A stretch of 19,489 bases of DNA from Puniceicoccales bacterium (lineage in GTDB: Bacteria; Verrucomicrobiota; Verrucomicrobiia; Opitutales; JAIRKQ01). The translations under genes were made by a program, and so were the position numbers. The notes beneath the pieces were generated by a model. That model was not told where the DNA came from, made no database searches, and was given only the letters and a program-made list of their open reading frames with translations. Positions 6,895 through 15,537 of the stretch are shown here, piece by piece (within the stretch, counting starts at the first letter, position 1; the number at the start of each line of letters is the position of its first letter). The stretch lies in the NCBI GenBank assembly GCA_031270385.1, contig JAISXS010000094.1:1-19489 (forward strand), read 5' to 3'.

Positions 6895-7005
6895 TATTAC
6901 AACGATATCACGAAAAAGGCTCGATAGCTGCCAGTACTGGTTGCTGTCCGGCCAATGAAAAATTTTCACATGATCCCGCCATCTCAGAGTCAAAACTTTT
7001 ATCTA

Positions 7006-7105
7006 TAGTAATCTTACCCGAGAAAGGCATTTTATATAACGATATTTGACGGAAAGATTCATGTTTTTACGAAAAAAAATACGCTTTCTTCAGGCAAGAT
7101 AACTA
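7006..7105. mobile_element. MITE-like element, E type (100 bp), first of three in tandem
   Basis: It starts TAGTAATCTTACCCG and ends GATAACTA, with TA at 7004-7005. Its interior (gattcatgtttttacgaaa) differs from the B type and recurs as a remnant at 13817-13887. The next element begins on the following base. Confidence 0.8.
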
Positions 7106-7207
7106 TAGTTATCTTACCTGAAAAGAGCATATTGTTTTTCCATACAAGCATGAACTTTCCGTTGGTGCGTCGTTGCACTGGAATGCTTTTGTCAAGCAAG
7201 ACGACTA
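7106..7207. mobile_element. MITE-like element, D type (102 bp), second of three in tandem
   Basis: It starts TAGTTATCTTACCTG and ends AAGACGACTA. It is nearly the same as 19327-19428 (shared ttttccatacaagcatgaac), apart from about ten differences. It abuts 7006-7105 without a spacer, as expected if it inserted at the terminal TA of that element. TA follows at 7208-7209. Confidence 0.82.
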
Positions 7208-7209
7208 TA

Positions 7210-7309
7210 TAGCTGTTTCACCTGAGGAGGGCGCGCCTTCCTTTGTAAAAGGGAAAATTTTTCCGCCAGATATTGTTGGATGGGATGCCTTTTTCGAGCG
7301 TGACAGCTA
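7210..7309. mobile_element. MITE-like element, A type (100 bp), third of three in tandem
   Basis: It starts TAGCTGTTTCACCTG and ends GTGACAGCTA. TA flanks are at 7208-7209 (shared with the D element) and 7310-7311. The internal stem TTCCTTT (7238-7244) pairs with AAGGGAA (7249-7255). It is 32 bp downstream of the sfsA stop. Confidence 0.85.
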
Positions 7310-7341
7310 TATTTACCTGCTCGTTAGATTTGTTCAAGTAT

Positions 7342-8082
7342 TTAGTGACTCGTTTTGTAATTTATTTGGAAATAATTTACAATTTTTAGTGAATTTGGAG
7401 TGATTTTAAAATTAATTTGCCAATTTTCGACACCACATGAATTTGCCTCGGCGATCGTGTCCATGATTTTGGCATTCCATTTGTCGCGTTTTGGACCAGT
7501 GAACGGCTGGGCATCGTACATAAAACACAGTGCCACGATCGTGCGATTTCCCGACTGCGCTAACCTTGCAAGGGTCTTGAAATGGCGCAATCCGCGATCG
7601 AAATATGCCTGCGACGGCGGCCGCGTGAAACTGTCGCCGGGAACGAGCAACAGGTCACGCGTTGGTGTTTTCAGCTCCAAGAATGTGCACCGATCACCAT
7701 TCTCGACGACCAGATCAATGCGAGAATCTTCCACCTGGACTTCGTGGCGCACGTCACATCCTGTACTGTCAACCATGGACTGCATAGCATTTTGTCTCAG
7801 CAAACGCTCGACCCATCCGTTTATGCGATTTTGATTGATTCCTATCCAGTCTTTGCCGCCATTTAGCGAGATTGCTTCAACTGTGCCTTGTGTCGCGCGC
7901 TTCCCGTTGCTATTTGCCGGCGTAAAAAGACATGGAATGTCGCTGAAGCTTCCAACCAGGCCGATTCTACCAGTTACTGGGCAATGCCATCGCTTCTCGC
8001 ATCCGTCAGCGATTCCTGTGAACACGAAACGATTTGGTCTGTCAACCAATTTTCCGACGCTCAAATTCAAGGGAATTTCCAC
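7342..8082 (-). CDS. sfsA: SfsA-like protein (sugar fermentation stimulation family)
   Basis: This 246-aa protein is a diverged SfsA-family member. SfsA was described as a DNA-binding regulator of sugar use in E. coli, and its C-terminal domain has a nuclease-like PD-(D/E)XK fold. The layout fits: GKLVDRPNRFVF (10-21), HCPVTGRIG (33-41, family HCPNTGSM), WIGINQNRIN (79-88), SRIDLVV (120-126) and FLELKTP (134-140). The last two supply the acidic and lysine residues of the fold. FDRGLRHFKTL and VALCFMYDAQPF follow. The start is GTG 8082, which places the first motif as usual. The last 20 residues are not family-like and may be drift. It stands alone between repeats. Confidence 0.8.
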   Translation of the reverse strand: MEIPLNLSVGKLVDRPNRFVFTGIADGCEKRWHCPVTGRIGLVGSFSDIPCLFTPANSNGKRATQGTVEAISLNGGKDWIGINQNRINGWVERLLRQNAMQSMVDSTGCDVRHEVQVEDSRIDLVVENGDRCTFLELKTPTRDLLLVPGDSFTRPPSQAYFDRGLRHFKTLARLAQSGNRTIVALCFMYDAQPFTGPKRDKWNAKIMDTIAEANSCGVENWQINFKITPNSLKIVNYFQINYKTSH

Positions 8083-8182
8083 CGACCGAAGAGTGAAACT
8101 TTTATCAAAATTGGCAATGCAGAACTGGATACACCAGATTGGATGCCGGAAGAAAATTTTTCACTGCAAGTTTGGATGTGGT

Positions 8183-8277
8183 TGTTTTTGTTGAGAGGAG
8201 CATGCTATTTTTTTATAAAAAAATTTTCCCCAGCCGAATATCGGCGGACAAAATGCTTTTCTCAAGTAAGACAACTA
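8183..8277. mobile_element. MITE-like element, worn left end
   Basis: The right half is typical (gaatatcggcggacaaaatgc, then CTCAAGTAAGACAACTA, TA at 8278-8279). The left end has decayed to ttgttgagaggagcatgc with no recognisable TAG. It lies between sfsA and the secretin stop, 29 bp from the latter. I see nothing else in 8083-8182. Confidence 0.6.
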
Positions 8278-8306
8278 TAGTTTCGGCTTTGTCCGCCGAT
8301 TGCGGA

Positions 8307-10382
8307 TCAATTTACATTTGGCTTGTCGAAATTTTTGGACGACATTTTTTCGCCGGCTGGGGAGATTGTGTGTGCAGTGACGAATATCAAAAGGTTACGT
8401 TTCTGTGTAGTTTCGCTTTTCGAGCGAAACAGCCATCCGATTAGCGGTATATCGCCGAGAATCGGTACTTTGTCGTGCACTTCCTTGACCTCTTCCCGCG
8501 TTAATCCACCCATTACCACCGTCGCTCCGTCGAAAACGTTCACTTCAGTGCGGATCTCCCGTGTGGAGAATATTGGCTGGTAAAATCCAGATGGCACGTA
8601 CACTGTAGCCTGCGAACTCGTTGCAACGCTCATCCCGCCATATTCGACGAATCCCTCGAGTTCGGTGACTTTTGGCTCCAGCTGCAGACTTATGCTACCA
8701 TCTGTTTCCACGGTTGGCGTGACCTTCATTTCAACGCCGACGTTGCGCGTGGTAAAATCCTGTGGCGTCCCAGATGTTATCGTCACACCGGCAGCTCCTC
8801 CGACGCCGTTACCACTAGAAGTTGTCCCGACCTCGGATCTGATATCTCCGTATTTTTGCGGGTATCGCAATTCCATTGCTATTGTTATTTCCGCGGTTTT
8901 TCCAGACAATACAGTCAATTTCGGCGCACTCATGAGGTCTGATCCGGCGTGCTGTTCCAGTGCCCGGATCATTATACTGCATTGGACGCTGTCGAGAACG
9001 CCGGTAAAATTTGCCAATGGGGAGGAAGATACTCCGAGATTGATTTGCCCAGGCGGTCCTGGAATATTGTTTTGGATCGGCACCGTCTCTGGTGGTGTCC
9101 CAGAGACAATTTTCCCTACGCCTATGGAAAAATTTTCCCCAGCGAAGGCCCCTGCCAATGTGCGTAAATTTCTATTTGAGCTTCCATTTGTCGTCGACTG
9201 CCATGTCTGGAAAAACCTGTTATCCGGGTTTTTTCGATTCGCGAATTGCCAATTGAACCCGAGTTCATCGAGAACTCCTTGCTGAACCTCTAAAAACTTT
9301 GTTTCGATTTCTACCTGTTTGACATCGGAGTATTTTTCCAGGATATTCCGTATCTTTTTCAAATTTCTACACGTATTTGTCACGATTATCTGCGCGCCAT
9401 CGAAGGCAAGGTCGCTCCCGGAGACGTTACTAAAATTTACTCCAGCTCGTTGGAAAAATTCCTTTACCGCACGCTCTTCATCGGCCATTGTCTCAGAAAT
9501 TTCCAAATTTTTTTTGTCACGGTGATTTATTCCCTGCATGCCTGTCAATCTCACGAGTGTCGCCCTTGATACCGGAAAAAATTGCGTTTCCATGATATCG
9601 CCGCCCATTTCACTTCTGTAGAAAATTACGGCATCATGACCTATGTCGAACTGGTATCCCGCGGACTTCGCGACGAATTCGATCAGCCGGAGCAGGGAGA
9701 CATTTTTTAGATTTAGACTAACCCTTGGTTCATTTTCGGCGCTGTTTTTTCCGAGAAGTACAAAATTTACATGTTCCTCGGAATCATTGGGGTTATTCTT
9801 TTCCGCGATGCCAGCCAGCGCCTCAACAGCATGAGACAACGGGGTCTCACTAAATCTAACCTGCGGTACGATTATGCGGCCGACCGTGTCAGCCAACGAA
9901 TTTTCATCACCATTTTCTTGCTTCTCTGGGTTTTCGGAACCATCGGCATTTTCTCGCTCCCTGCCCCTCCAATTTTCGGAGACTTCTTCCAACATTGCCT
10001 TGCGAGCGTCCAAACGAGCGGGGTTTTTTTCGCTGAAAAATGTTACGTTGACCTTTTTCCGGCGATTTGATGTCCCGTTTGCGCATCCGGGTTCCATCGC
10101 AGTTTTGCTGGAATCATTCGGCTCGGAATCTGCGACGGTAATGTTGGATTGATCGGAGACACTGATTATCTTTTTCTGCAGAGCTGAAACATCGCCATGT
10201 GACACAATCGCGGCCCGAAGATTGGACGATACATCGACGAGCTCCAGCGGAACATACGTTAGCACGAAAAATAACAGTAAAAATTTTGCAGTGCCACTTA
10301 TCACGATCCCACGCCATTGTGAAATTATCCAGCACGCAGGCAAAGGGAAAGTGAAAAAATTTACCAGCGCACGGACCCACAT
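8307..10382 (-). CDS. Secretin (type II secretion / type IV pilus outer-membrane channel)
   Basis: This 691-aa protein forms a gated ring in the outer membrane for pili or secreted proteins. A hydrophobic stretch at 31-48 (AKFLLLFFVLTYVPLELV) is a signal sequence, followed by a low-complexity linker to about 165. An STN/N-domain-like region covers 174-260, then a second N-domain (about 330-380, with VEIETKFLEVQQGVLDELGF). The secretin domain runs from about 460 to 675 and has the signature VPILGDIPLIGWLFRS at 639-654. This long form resembles pilus secretins of Verrucomicrobiota. A GTG at 10304 (residue 27) would give a more ordinary signal peptide. The ATG at 10382 lies five bases from element 10388-10487, so leader and promoter are repeat DNA. 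Pilus partner genes are not in the window. Confidence 0.85.
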   Translation of the reverse strand: MWVRALVNFFTFPLPACWIISQWRGIVISGTAKFLLLFFVLTYVPLELVDVSSNLRAAIVSHGDVSALQKKIISVSDQSNITVADSEPNDSSKTAMEPGCANGTSNRRKKVNVTFFSEKNPARLDARKAMLEEVSENWRGRERENADGSENPEKQENGDENSLADTVGRIIVPQVRFSETPLSHAVEALAGIAEKNNPNDSEEHVNFVLLGKNSAENEPRVSLNLKNVSLLRLIEFVAKSAGYQFDIGHDAVIFYRSEMGGDIMETQFFPVSRATLVRLTGMQGINHRDKKNLEISETMADEERAVKEFFQRAGVNFSNVSGSDLAFDGAQIIVTNTCRNLKKIRNILEKYSDVKQVEIETKFLEVQQGVLDELGFNWQFANRKNPDNRFFQTWQSTTNGSSNRNLRTLAGAFAGENFSIGVGKIVSGTPPETVPIQNNIPGPPGQINLGVSSSPLANFTGVLDSVQCSIMIRALEQHAGSDLMSAPKLTVLSGKTAEITIAMELRYPQKYGDIRSEVGTTSSGNGVGGAAGVTITSGTPQDFTTRNVGVEMKVTPTVETDGSISLQLEPKVTELEGFVEYGGMSVATSSQATVYVPSGFYQPIFSTREIRTEVNVFDGATVVMGGLTREEVKEVHDKVPILGDIPLIGWLFRSKSETTQKRNLLIFVTAHTISPAGEKMSSKNFDKPNVN

Positions 10383-10387
10383 CTGGA

Positions 10388-10487
10388 TAACTGTTTCACC
10401 CGAGAAAAGCGTACTTTCCTTCGCAAAAAGAAAAATTTTCCCGCCAAGTATCGTTGGATAAGATGCCCCTGTCGGGCGTGACAGCTA
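10388..10487. mobile_element. MITE-like element, A type (100 bp), between divergent secretin and glmM
   Basis: It starts TAACTGTTTCACCCG (one change from TAGCTG) and ends GTGACAGCTA, with TA at 10488-10489. The left flanking TA is altered to ga. It fills nearly all the DNA just upstream of the secretin start and lies 214 bp upstream of glmM. Confidence 0.82.
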
Positions 10488-10648
10488 TATAAACGCAAAG
10501 CCTTCCATTTTATCATCGAAGATTTCCGCTTCGAAACTTGAGGACCCTCTCCAACTCTTCGGAGACTGCTCTGTCACGTAACCAAATGATCATGATCGGG
10601 ATATCACACTATGTTGTCGATTTCCTCGATATCGAAGGTTCGCAAACA

Positions 10649-10677
10649 TTGCCAGTTGCATACGACAAAAATATTTA
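10649..10677 (+). promoter_or_regulatory. Candidate sigma-70-type promoter for glmM
   Basis: TTGCCA (10649-10654) and TATTTA (10672-10677) are spaced by 17 bp. They would start an mRNA about 18-20 nt before the glmM ATG. Fit to consensus is moderate. The rest of 10488-10701 shows only a 26-codon minus-strand reading (10513-10593) that I cannot name. Confidence 0.4.
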
Positions 10678-10701
10678 TAGAACCCCCGGCATTTTGTTGC
10701 A

Positions 10702-12054
10702 ATGAAATATTTTGGCACGGATGGCATACGCGGAAAGTTTGGTGAATTCCCTATCAGCGGCGAATTTTTTGAAAACTTGGCGCATTCTATCGAAAAATTT
10801 TTTTTGGAAAAATATTCGAAACGGACATTGACGGTCTGCATTGGCATGGACACACGGGCAAGCGGAATTCAATTATTTCAATCGCTGTTGTGCGGATTCT
10901 CGAAGGCAACTAAGGTCTTGGACTGTGGGATATTGCCAACGCCGGCTGTAGCTGAAGCAACAATTTTTACAAAGTCTGACGCCGGAATGGTTATAACAGC
11001 ATCCCATAACCCAAGTTCGGACAATGGAGTAAAAATTTTCACGACAGCCGGCGAAAAATTAACGGTGGAATGGGAGAATGAGCTCGAGGAAATCGTGGAA
11101 AATGCGAGAAGTGGTGCAGAACGCGAGTGTGAGGTTGTCGACATCCACGAAATGGCGGAAAAACACTACTGCGCGAAATTCACTAACAGCGGCATATCAC
11201 TCGATGGAACGATCGTTTTGGATTCGGCAAACGGGGCAACATCTCGTGTGGCAAAAAGGATTTTCGGTGAGCTCGCAAAAAATGTCATCCAAATCGGCGA
11301 CGCTCCAAACGGACATAATATAAATGATGGCTACGGAAGCGAACATCCAGAAACATTGGCAGCGACAATAAAAAAGGTAGGTGCATTCGTCGGAATAGCG
11401 AGCGATGGCGATGGCGATCGTGTGGTAATTTTGGACGAAAATGGTGAAAAAATCGACGGCGATGTCCTAATCGGAACAATTGCAGCGCACATGGTTGAAT
11501 GCGGGGAATTGGCAAATGGAAAGATTGTTGCAACAATCCAGAGTAACCGTGGCCTCGACAGGTACCTGAAAACTATCGGCGTGAGTGTCATTCGCTGCGC
11601 CATAGGCGACAGAAATGTTTACCAGGAAATGCTAAAAAATGATTGCTACTTCGGCGGTGAAAGCTCTGGGCATCTGATTTTCAGAAAATTTTCTCCCATA
11701 GGTGACAGCATAACCGCTGCGATTTATTTGCTAACCATGGCGGCCAGAAAAAATATTAAATTGTCGAAGCTCAAAACAAACATTGCCTTACTTCCGCAAA
11801 AATCTTTTAATATCGCTGTGAGCGACAAGGTCCCGATTTCTGAGATCAAAGGTTTGGGCGACGATGTCGAAAGGGAACGGCAGACGCTTGGTCCCGGTGG
11901 CCGTATCATAGCACGATACTCTGGTACGGAACCAAAATTGCGCGTAACAGTCGAATCGGATGATGTGGAGGAGGTGGATCACGCGTGGGAGAGGTTGCAG
12001 AAGTCGATCCTTACGCGATTCGGCGAAAACGACATTTCAGCGACGATTTCATAG
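10702..12054 (+). CDS. glmM: Phosphoglucosamine mutase
   Basis: This 450-aa enzyme converts glucosamine-6-phosphate to glucosamine-1-phosphate, on the way to UDP-GlcNAc for peptidoglycan and lipopolysaccharide. All four active-site motifs are present. These are TASHNP with the phospho-serine Ser101, the metal loop DGDGDR at 235-240, the sugar-binding GGESSGH at 318-324 and the phosphate-binding RYSGTEPKLR at 405-414. The start MKYFGTDGIRG is the canonical GlmM opening and marks it as GlmM rather than a phosphomannomutase. No Shine-Dalgarno sequence is seen. The TPR gene begins three bases after the stop, so the next two genes are probably cotranscribed. Confidence 0.95.
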   Translation: MKYFGTDGIRGKFGEFPISGEFFENLAHSIEKFFLEKYSKRTLTVCIGMDTRASGIQLFQSLLCGFSKATKVLDCGILPTPAVAEATIFTKSDAGMVITASHNPSSDNGVKIFTTAGEKLTVEWENELEEIVENARSGAERECEVVDIHEMAEKHYCAKFTNSGISLDGTIVLDSANGATSRVAKRIFGELAKNVIQIGDAPNGHNINDGYGSEHPETLAATIKKVGAFVGIASDGDGDRVVILDENGEKIDGDVLIGTIAAHMVECGELANGKIVATIQSNRGLDRYLKTIGVSVIRCAIGDRNVYQEMLKNDCYFGGESSGHLIFRKFSPIGDSITAAIYLLTMAARKNIKLSKLKTNIALLPQKSFNIAVSDKVPISEIKGLGDDVERERQTLGPGGRIIARYSGTEPKLRVTVESDDVEEVDHAWERLQKSILTRFGENDISATIS

Positions 12055-12057
12055 AAA

Positions 12058-12759
12058 ATGCAGGGTGACGAACAGTCTGAAAGTCAGATCCTGGCGAGGG
12101 CGAGGAGGGCGGTCGACGAAAAGGAATTTGAATATGCCAGATTTCTTTACAAGGAGGCGCTGCGAATAGACCCCGAGGACAACACAGCTAGGGAGGAATT
12201 GCATAGACTTCGAGATGTGACACGAAGCGAGAATACACTACTTGACAGCATAAAGTTTACCTACTATGCGGCGAAGATACTTGCTAACCGGGCGATGTCA
12301 AATTATAGCAATGTTATCGATGCGGCGGAAAGCTTGTTGGAAGTCAGTAAAATGAGCGAATTCGGGCTAAAATCCATGCTCCACGCCGCATATAATGCTG
12401 GATACTATAAGCTGGCGATATTTATTTCGAAAAGCGTCATCGAAGTTGGAGCTTCCGTCGAAGATATGGTGGTCATTGCCAAGTCGTTTCTTGGCGAAAA
12501 AATTTTCGACAAGGCAGCAAAAATTGCGAAGGAAATAACAGAAATGGACCCAGAAAATGAGGAAGCGAAAGACATTCTTTGGAAGGCGTCCGTGGAAAGA
12601 CATATGGATTCCGGGGTTCAGTTGGTGACAGCCGGTGGAGACAAGCGCTTTGTCCCACCGAAAATAGATGCCGACAAGATATTCATAGCGTCCCACAAGG
12701 ATGGCGTGGAAGACAAAAAAAATGGAGACAAAAAAGGTCCCGAAAAGGCTGGAGGATGA
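12058..12759 (+). CDS. Tetratricopeptide-repeat protein
   Basis: This 233-aa protein has no signal peptide and is probably cytoplasmic. TPR-like helix pairs are seen near residues 10-45 (ARRAVDEKEFEYARFLYKEALRIDPED, split here by a basic first helix) and 135-170 (FLGEKIFDKAAKIAKEITEMDPENEEAKDIL). Helical filler lies between them. The C-terminus is lysine-rich and charged, ending KKGPEKAGG, likely disordered. TPR proteins act as binding scaffolds; the partner here is unknown. It starts three bases after glmM and overlaps the glycosyltransferase gene, so it may assist a glycan step, but this is only inference from position. Confidence 0.75.
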   Translation: MQGDEQSESQILARARRAVDEKEFEYARFLYKEALRIDPEDNTAREELHRLRDVTRSENTLLDSIKFTYYAAKILANRAMSNYSNVIDAAESLLEVSKMSEFGLKSMLHAAYNAGYYKLAIFISKSVIEVGASVEDMVVIAKSFLGEKIFDKAAKIAKEITEMDPENEEAKDILWKASVERHMDSGVQLVTAGGDKRFVPPKIDADKIFIASHKDGVEDKKNGDKKGPEKAGG

Positions 12760-13687
12760 AAATAATCAAACCGAAGCCAAGATTGTAGTCGGACTTTGCA
12801 CTTTCAATCGCTATGAGCAGCTTAAGGAGGCCCTTGATAGCTTGTCGCGTGTACAACTTCCCGAAAAAGTCAAGGTCGAATTCGTCCTCGTGGACAACGA
12901 CGAAAATGGTGGAGCGAAATATATTTTCGATGCTAACGTTCCGGACATGCCGTTCGAGTGCCACTATTTCATCGAAAAAAATCGTGGTCTTTGCAACGCT
13001 AGGAACCGGGTGTTGGAAGAAGCCATAAATCTCGGAGCGACTGAAATTGCCATGTTCGATGATGACGAAATTGTGACGGAAGAGTGGCTGGTTGAGTTGT
13101 ACAAGGCTATCAAAAATTCCAAATACCATGGCGTATGCGGAACCGTTTACAGATTGCTGCCAATGGAATCTTCGGATCTGGTAAAACGATTTTGGGAAAC
13201 CAAAAAATTTGAAAAAGAGCGTAGCTTACCGATGATCGGGACAAATAACTGCATTTTTTCCGTCGATTTGGTGAAACCGGATGGGATGAACATACGTTTC
13301 GACAACGAATTCAATTTTTCAGGCAGAGAAGACTTGGTATTTTCCTTTGACGCACAAGTTAAAGGCGCGAAATTTATGTCAGCGAAAGAGGCGATTGTCA
13401 TAGAAAAATTTTCAAAAAATCGCAGTACAATACGTTATCTGTTGCGGAGATGGTTCGCCGGCGGCCTCTCAGACGTTGCAGTGGCAAGACGCTATAAATT
13501 CCAAATGACCAGACGCACCATTGTGGAAATATTCACGATCCCATTGCGGCTGTTATCTTTCATCCCGATTATGCTATTCAATCATGTTAATGGTATGCAA
13601 ACGATACTCCGCGTCGCATCATCCATCGGATGGCTATGCGGACTATTCGGGAAACGTGCTAATTACTACATGAAGCATAAAGATTGA
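12722..13687 (+). CDS. Family 2 glycosyltransferase (GT-A fold)
   Basis: This 321-aa enzyme likely transfers a sugar from a nucleotide-sugar donor to a cell-surface glycan. The GT-A nucleotide-binding start is KIVVGLCTFNRYEQLKEALD (about residues 20-39). VLVDNDENGG, EKNRGLCNARNRVLEEA and the metal-binding AMFDDDEI (DxD type) follow. FSGREDLVFSFDAQ later fits the acceptor-side E/D-rich region. A C-terminal stretch with hydrophobic segments (TIPLRLLSFIPIMLF and VASSIGWLCGLF) may attach it to the membrane. I prefer ATG 12722, which has GGAAG upstream; ATG 12701 is also possible. It overlaps the TPR gene by 38 bp. The acceptor is unknown. Confidence 0.83.
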   Translation: METKKVPKRLEDENNQTEAKIVVGLCTFNRYEQLKEALDSLSRVQLPEKVKVEFVLVDNDENGGAKYIFDANVPDMPFECHYFIEKNRGLCNARNRVLEEAINLGATEIAMFDDDEIVTEEWLVELYKAIKNSKYHGVCGTVYRLLPMESSDLVKRFWETKKFEKERSLPMIGTNNCIFSVDLVKPDGMNIRFDNEFNFSGREDLVFSFDAQVKGAKFMSAKEAIVIEKFSKNRSTIRYLLRRWFAGGLSDVAVARRYKFQMTRRTIVEIFTIPLRLLSFIPIMLFNHVNGMQTILRVASSIGWLCGLFGKRANYYMKHKD

Positions 13688-13691
13688 CCAT

Positions 13692-13887
13692 AGATCCGAC
13701 TGCCATGCTTTATATAGTTATCCTACTCGAAAAAAACATATTCTATATCCCAAAAACGAAAATTTTTCCGCAAAATATTGTCAGATAGAATGCTTTTCTC
13801 AAGCAAGATAACTATATTCGGCGATGCTTGTGTGAAAAATTCCCGTTTTTATGAAAAAAAATACGTCCCTTTTACCCAAGGCAACTA
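13692..13887. mobile_element. Old E-type element, split by a nested B-type copy
   Basis: The right part (13817-13887: cccgtttttatgaaaaaaaatacg, then AAGGCAACTA) matches the right two-thirds of 7006-7105. The left part (catgctttaTA before 13715) matches gcattttaTA in that element. The far left end is weak. A further left-end scrap (tgtcatgttttcccgagaaa, from 13888) abuts it and lies about 40 bp upstream of nuoG. Confidence 0.5.
13715..13814. mobile_element. MITE-like element, B type (100 bp)
   Basis: It starts TAGTTATCCTACTCG and ends AAGATAACTA, with TA at 13713-13714 and 13815-13816. It sits 27 bp downstream of the glycosyltransferase stop, inside an older element. Confidence 0.85.
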
Positions 13888-13952
13888 TGTCATGTTTTCC
13901 CGAGAAATAAATTGTTAAAATTTTTTGCGAAAATAGACTCCACCGCCTATCG

Positions 13953-15527
13953 ATGGGCGAAGAGTTGGTGAATGTAATCCTCAACGGCAAGAAAATTCGT
14001 GTGCTGAACGGAGAGAGACTGGTGGAGATAATTAGACGCTTTGAGCCAAGTTTTCCGTCGCCGTGTTACCATGGAGCTTTGACAGAAACCGGGCATTGCG
14101 AAATGTGTTTCGTTGGAGCAAGGAGAAAGGCGGAAGATCCATTTACCGTAATTTTTTCTTGTACGGCCACGGCGAAGGAGGGCATGGAGATAAATACCGG
14201 GTACGAGCCGGCGGTGGCCAGTCGCAACAAACTCATCGCCCTATGTTCGCTGCATCATCCAGCCGATTGCGCGAAATGCGACAAAGTTGGCTCATGTTTT
14301 TTGCAAAAGTTCGCTGTGCAATCGAAACTTCCACGATTTTCTCGGATCGTTTGCGGAAAATTGGAAGGCGTTGAATACGTTGATATCGGCAGTGGAGTGA
14401 TTTTTGACAAACAAAAATGCATAGGCTGCCAAAGGTGTGTACGGTTTTGCAGGGATATTTTGGGTGAGGAAGTACTCGGCTTTCTCCTTGGAAAAGGAGG
14501 ATTTAACACCATCGAACTCTACCCAGGCAAAACTTTGGAAAGCAATTATGCCATGAATCTCGTGGACTTATGCCAAGGTGGGGCCCTAATCAGTAAAAAT
14601 CGCATATACCAGCCATCGGCATGGAATTTGGCCAAAACAATGAGTATTTCTGCGGAAAGTAGTGTTGGAGTGAATACTTACGTTTTGCATGAAAAAAATA
14701 AAGTTTTTCGCATAATCCCAAGGGAAAATGAACATGTCAATGGCACGTGGATGCCGGATTCTGCGCGCATGGAACATGAATTCGGAAATGGTCGGGAAAG
14801 ACTGCTGCGCATAACGCAAAACGGACGGCGATTACCACTGAAGTCAGCGATTTCACAAATCTTAAAATCAGCGCTTAGCAACAAATTGTTTGTGGTTTGC
14901 TCTGGAAACATGTCGCTGGAAGATCAGTTTGTCCTGCGCCGATTTCTGGACATCGTCGTATCCGCTGTTTTTCTCCTAAAAAAAACTAGGACCGGTGACG
15001 GATTTCTAATATCCGATGACGCTACTCCGAATTTTAACGGATTAATTTTGGCGTCCATTGCCAGCGATGAAAATATTGTTGATGATTTATCGGCATTGGA
15101 GGAGGCGGTAAACAGCAAGGAATGTAAAAAAATATTGGCGATAAACGAAGACATTTTCGCCCACGGTCTGTCAGAGGACATGCTCAAAAGCGTTGATATA
15201 TTTTATATTGGTACGGAAATGAACGCAACGGCTATGGCAGCGAAGATCGCAATTCCGGCAGCAACTTTTTTCGAATACACCGGAACATTCATTAATCGCG
15301 ACTGGAGGCTACAAAAATTTTATAGGGCCGTAAATCCTCCGAATATTAACATTTTGCCGATGTGGTGCCTTTTTTCGCTCATGACAAACTCATACATCGG
15401 CTCGAAATCCGACGATTTAACCCGGATTGATAAGGTCTGGGAGGAGATGGTAAACTCTCTGCCTCAGTTGGCAAATGTAAACTTTTTGGACTTCGATCCA
15501 TCCGGCGTTGTGTTAAAATTTCGTTAA
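13953..15527 (+). CDS. nuoG: NADH-quinone oxidoreductase subunit G (NuoG-like), short
   Basis: This 524-aa iron-sulfur subunit of respiratory complex I carries electrons along the peripheral arm. The N-terminal ferredoxin domain has C38, C49, C52 and C70 for the 2Fe-2S cluster. H102, C106, C109 and C115 match the His-ligated cluster. C156, C159, C162 and C207 (KCIGCQRCVRFC, then DLCQGGAL) match the next 4Fe-4S cluster. The C-terminal region is a much shortened molybdopterin-enzyme-like domain that still keeps AATFFEYTGTFINRDWRLQKF. Most bacterial NuoG proteins are 700-900 aa, so this is short but shows no broken motif. No other complex I gene is beside it. A weak TTGTTA-16-TAGACT promoter lies at 13912-13939. 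Confidence 0.85.
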   Translation: MGEELVNVILNGKKIRVLNGERLVEIIRRFEPSFPSPCYHGALTETGHCEMCFVGARRKAEDPFTVIFSCTATAKEGMEINTGYEPAVASRNKLIALCSLHHPADCAKCDKVGSCFLQKFAVQSKLPRFSRIVCGKLEGVEYVDIGSGVIFDKQKCIGCQRCVRFCRDILGEEVLGFLLGKGGFNTIELYPGKTLESNYAMNLVDLCQGGALISKNRIYQPSAWNLAKTMSISAESSVGVNTYVLHEKNKVFRIIPRENEHVNGTWMPDSARMEHEFGNGRERLLRITQNGRRLPLKSAISQILKSALSNKLFVVCSGNMSLEDQFVLRRFLDIVVSAVFLLKKTRTGDGFLISDDATPNFNGLILASIASDENIVDDLSALEEAVNSKECKKILAINEDIFAHGLSEDMLKSVDIFYIGTEMNATAMAAKIAIPAATFFEYTGTFINRDWRLQKFYRAVNPPNINILPMWCLFSLMTNSYIGSKSDDLTRIDKVWEEMVNSLPQLANVNFLDFDPSGVVLKFR

Positions 15528-15537
15528 ATTATGTTTT

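Noticed and set aside
8665..9285. 206-codon plus-strand frame opposite the secretin gene
   Set aside because: The secretin signature and domain order on the minus strand are clear; the opposite frame has no recognisable motif.
10513..10593. 26-codon minus-strand frame (MIIWLRDRAVSEELERVLKF...) upstream of glmM
   Set aside because: It looks protein-like, but is very short, has a stop just upstream in frame, matches no family I know and has no ribosome binding site. It may be a gene remnant.
10491..10701. Possible tRNA gene in the glmM upstream region
   Set aside because: Short stems can be drawn, but no T-loop GTTCRA motif or acceptor stem is present. I found no tRNA anywhere in the window.
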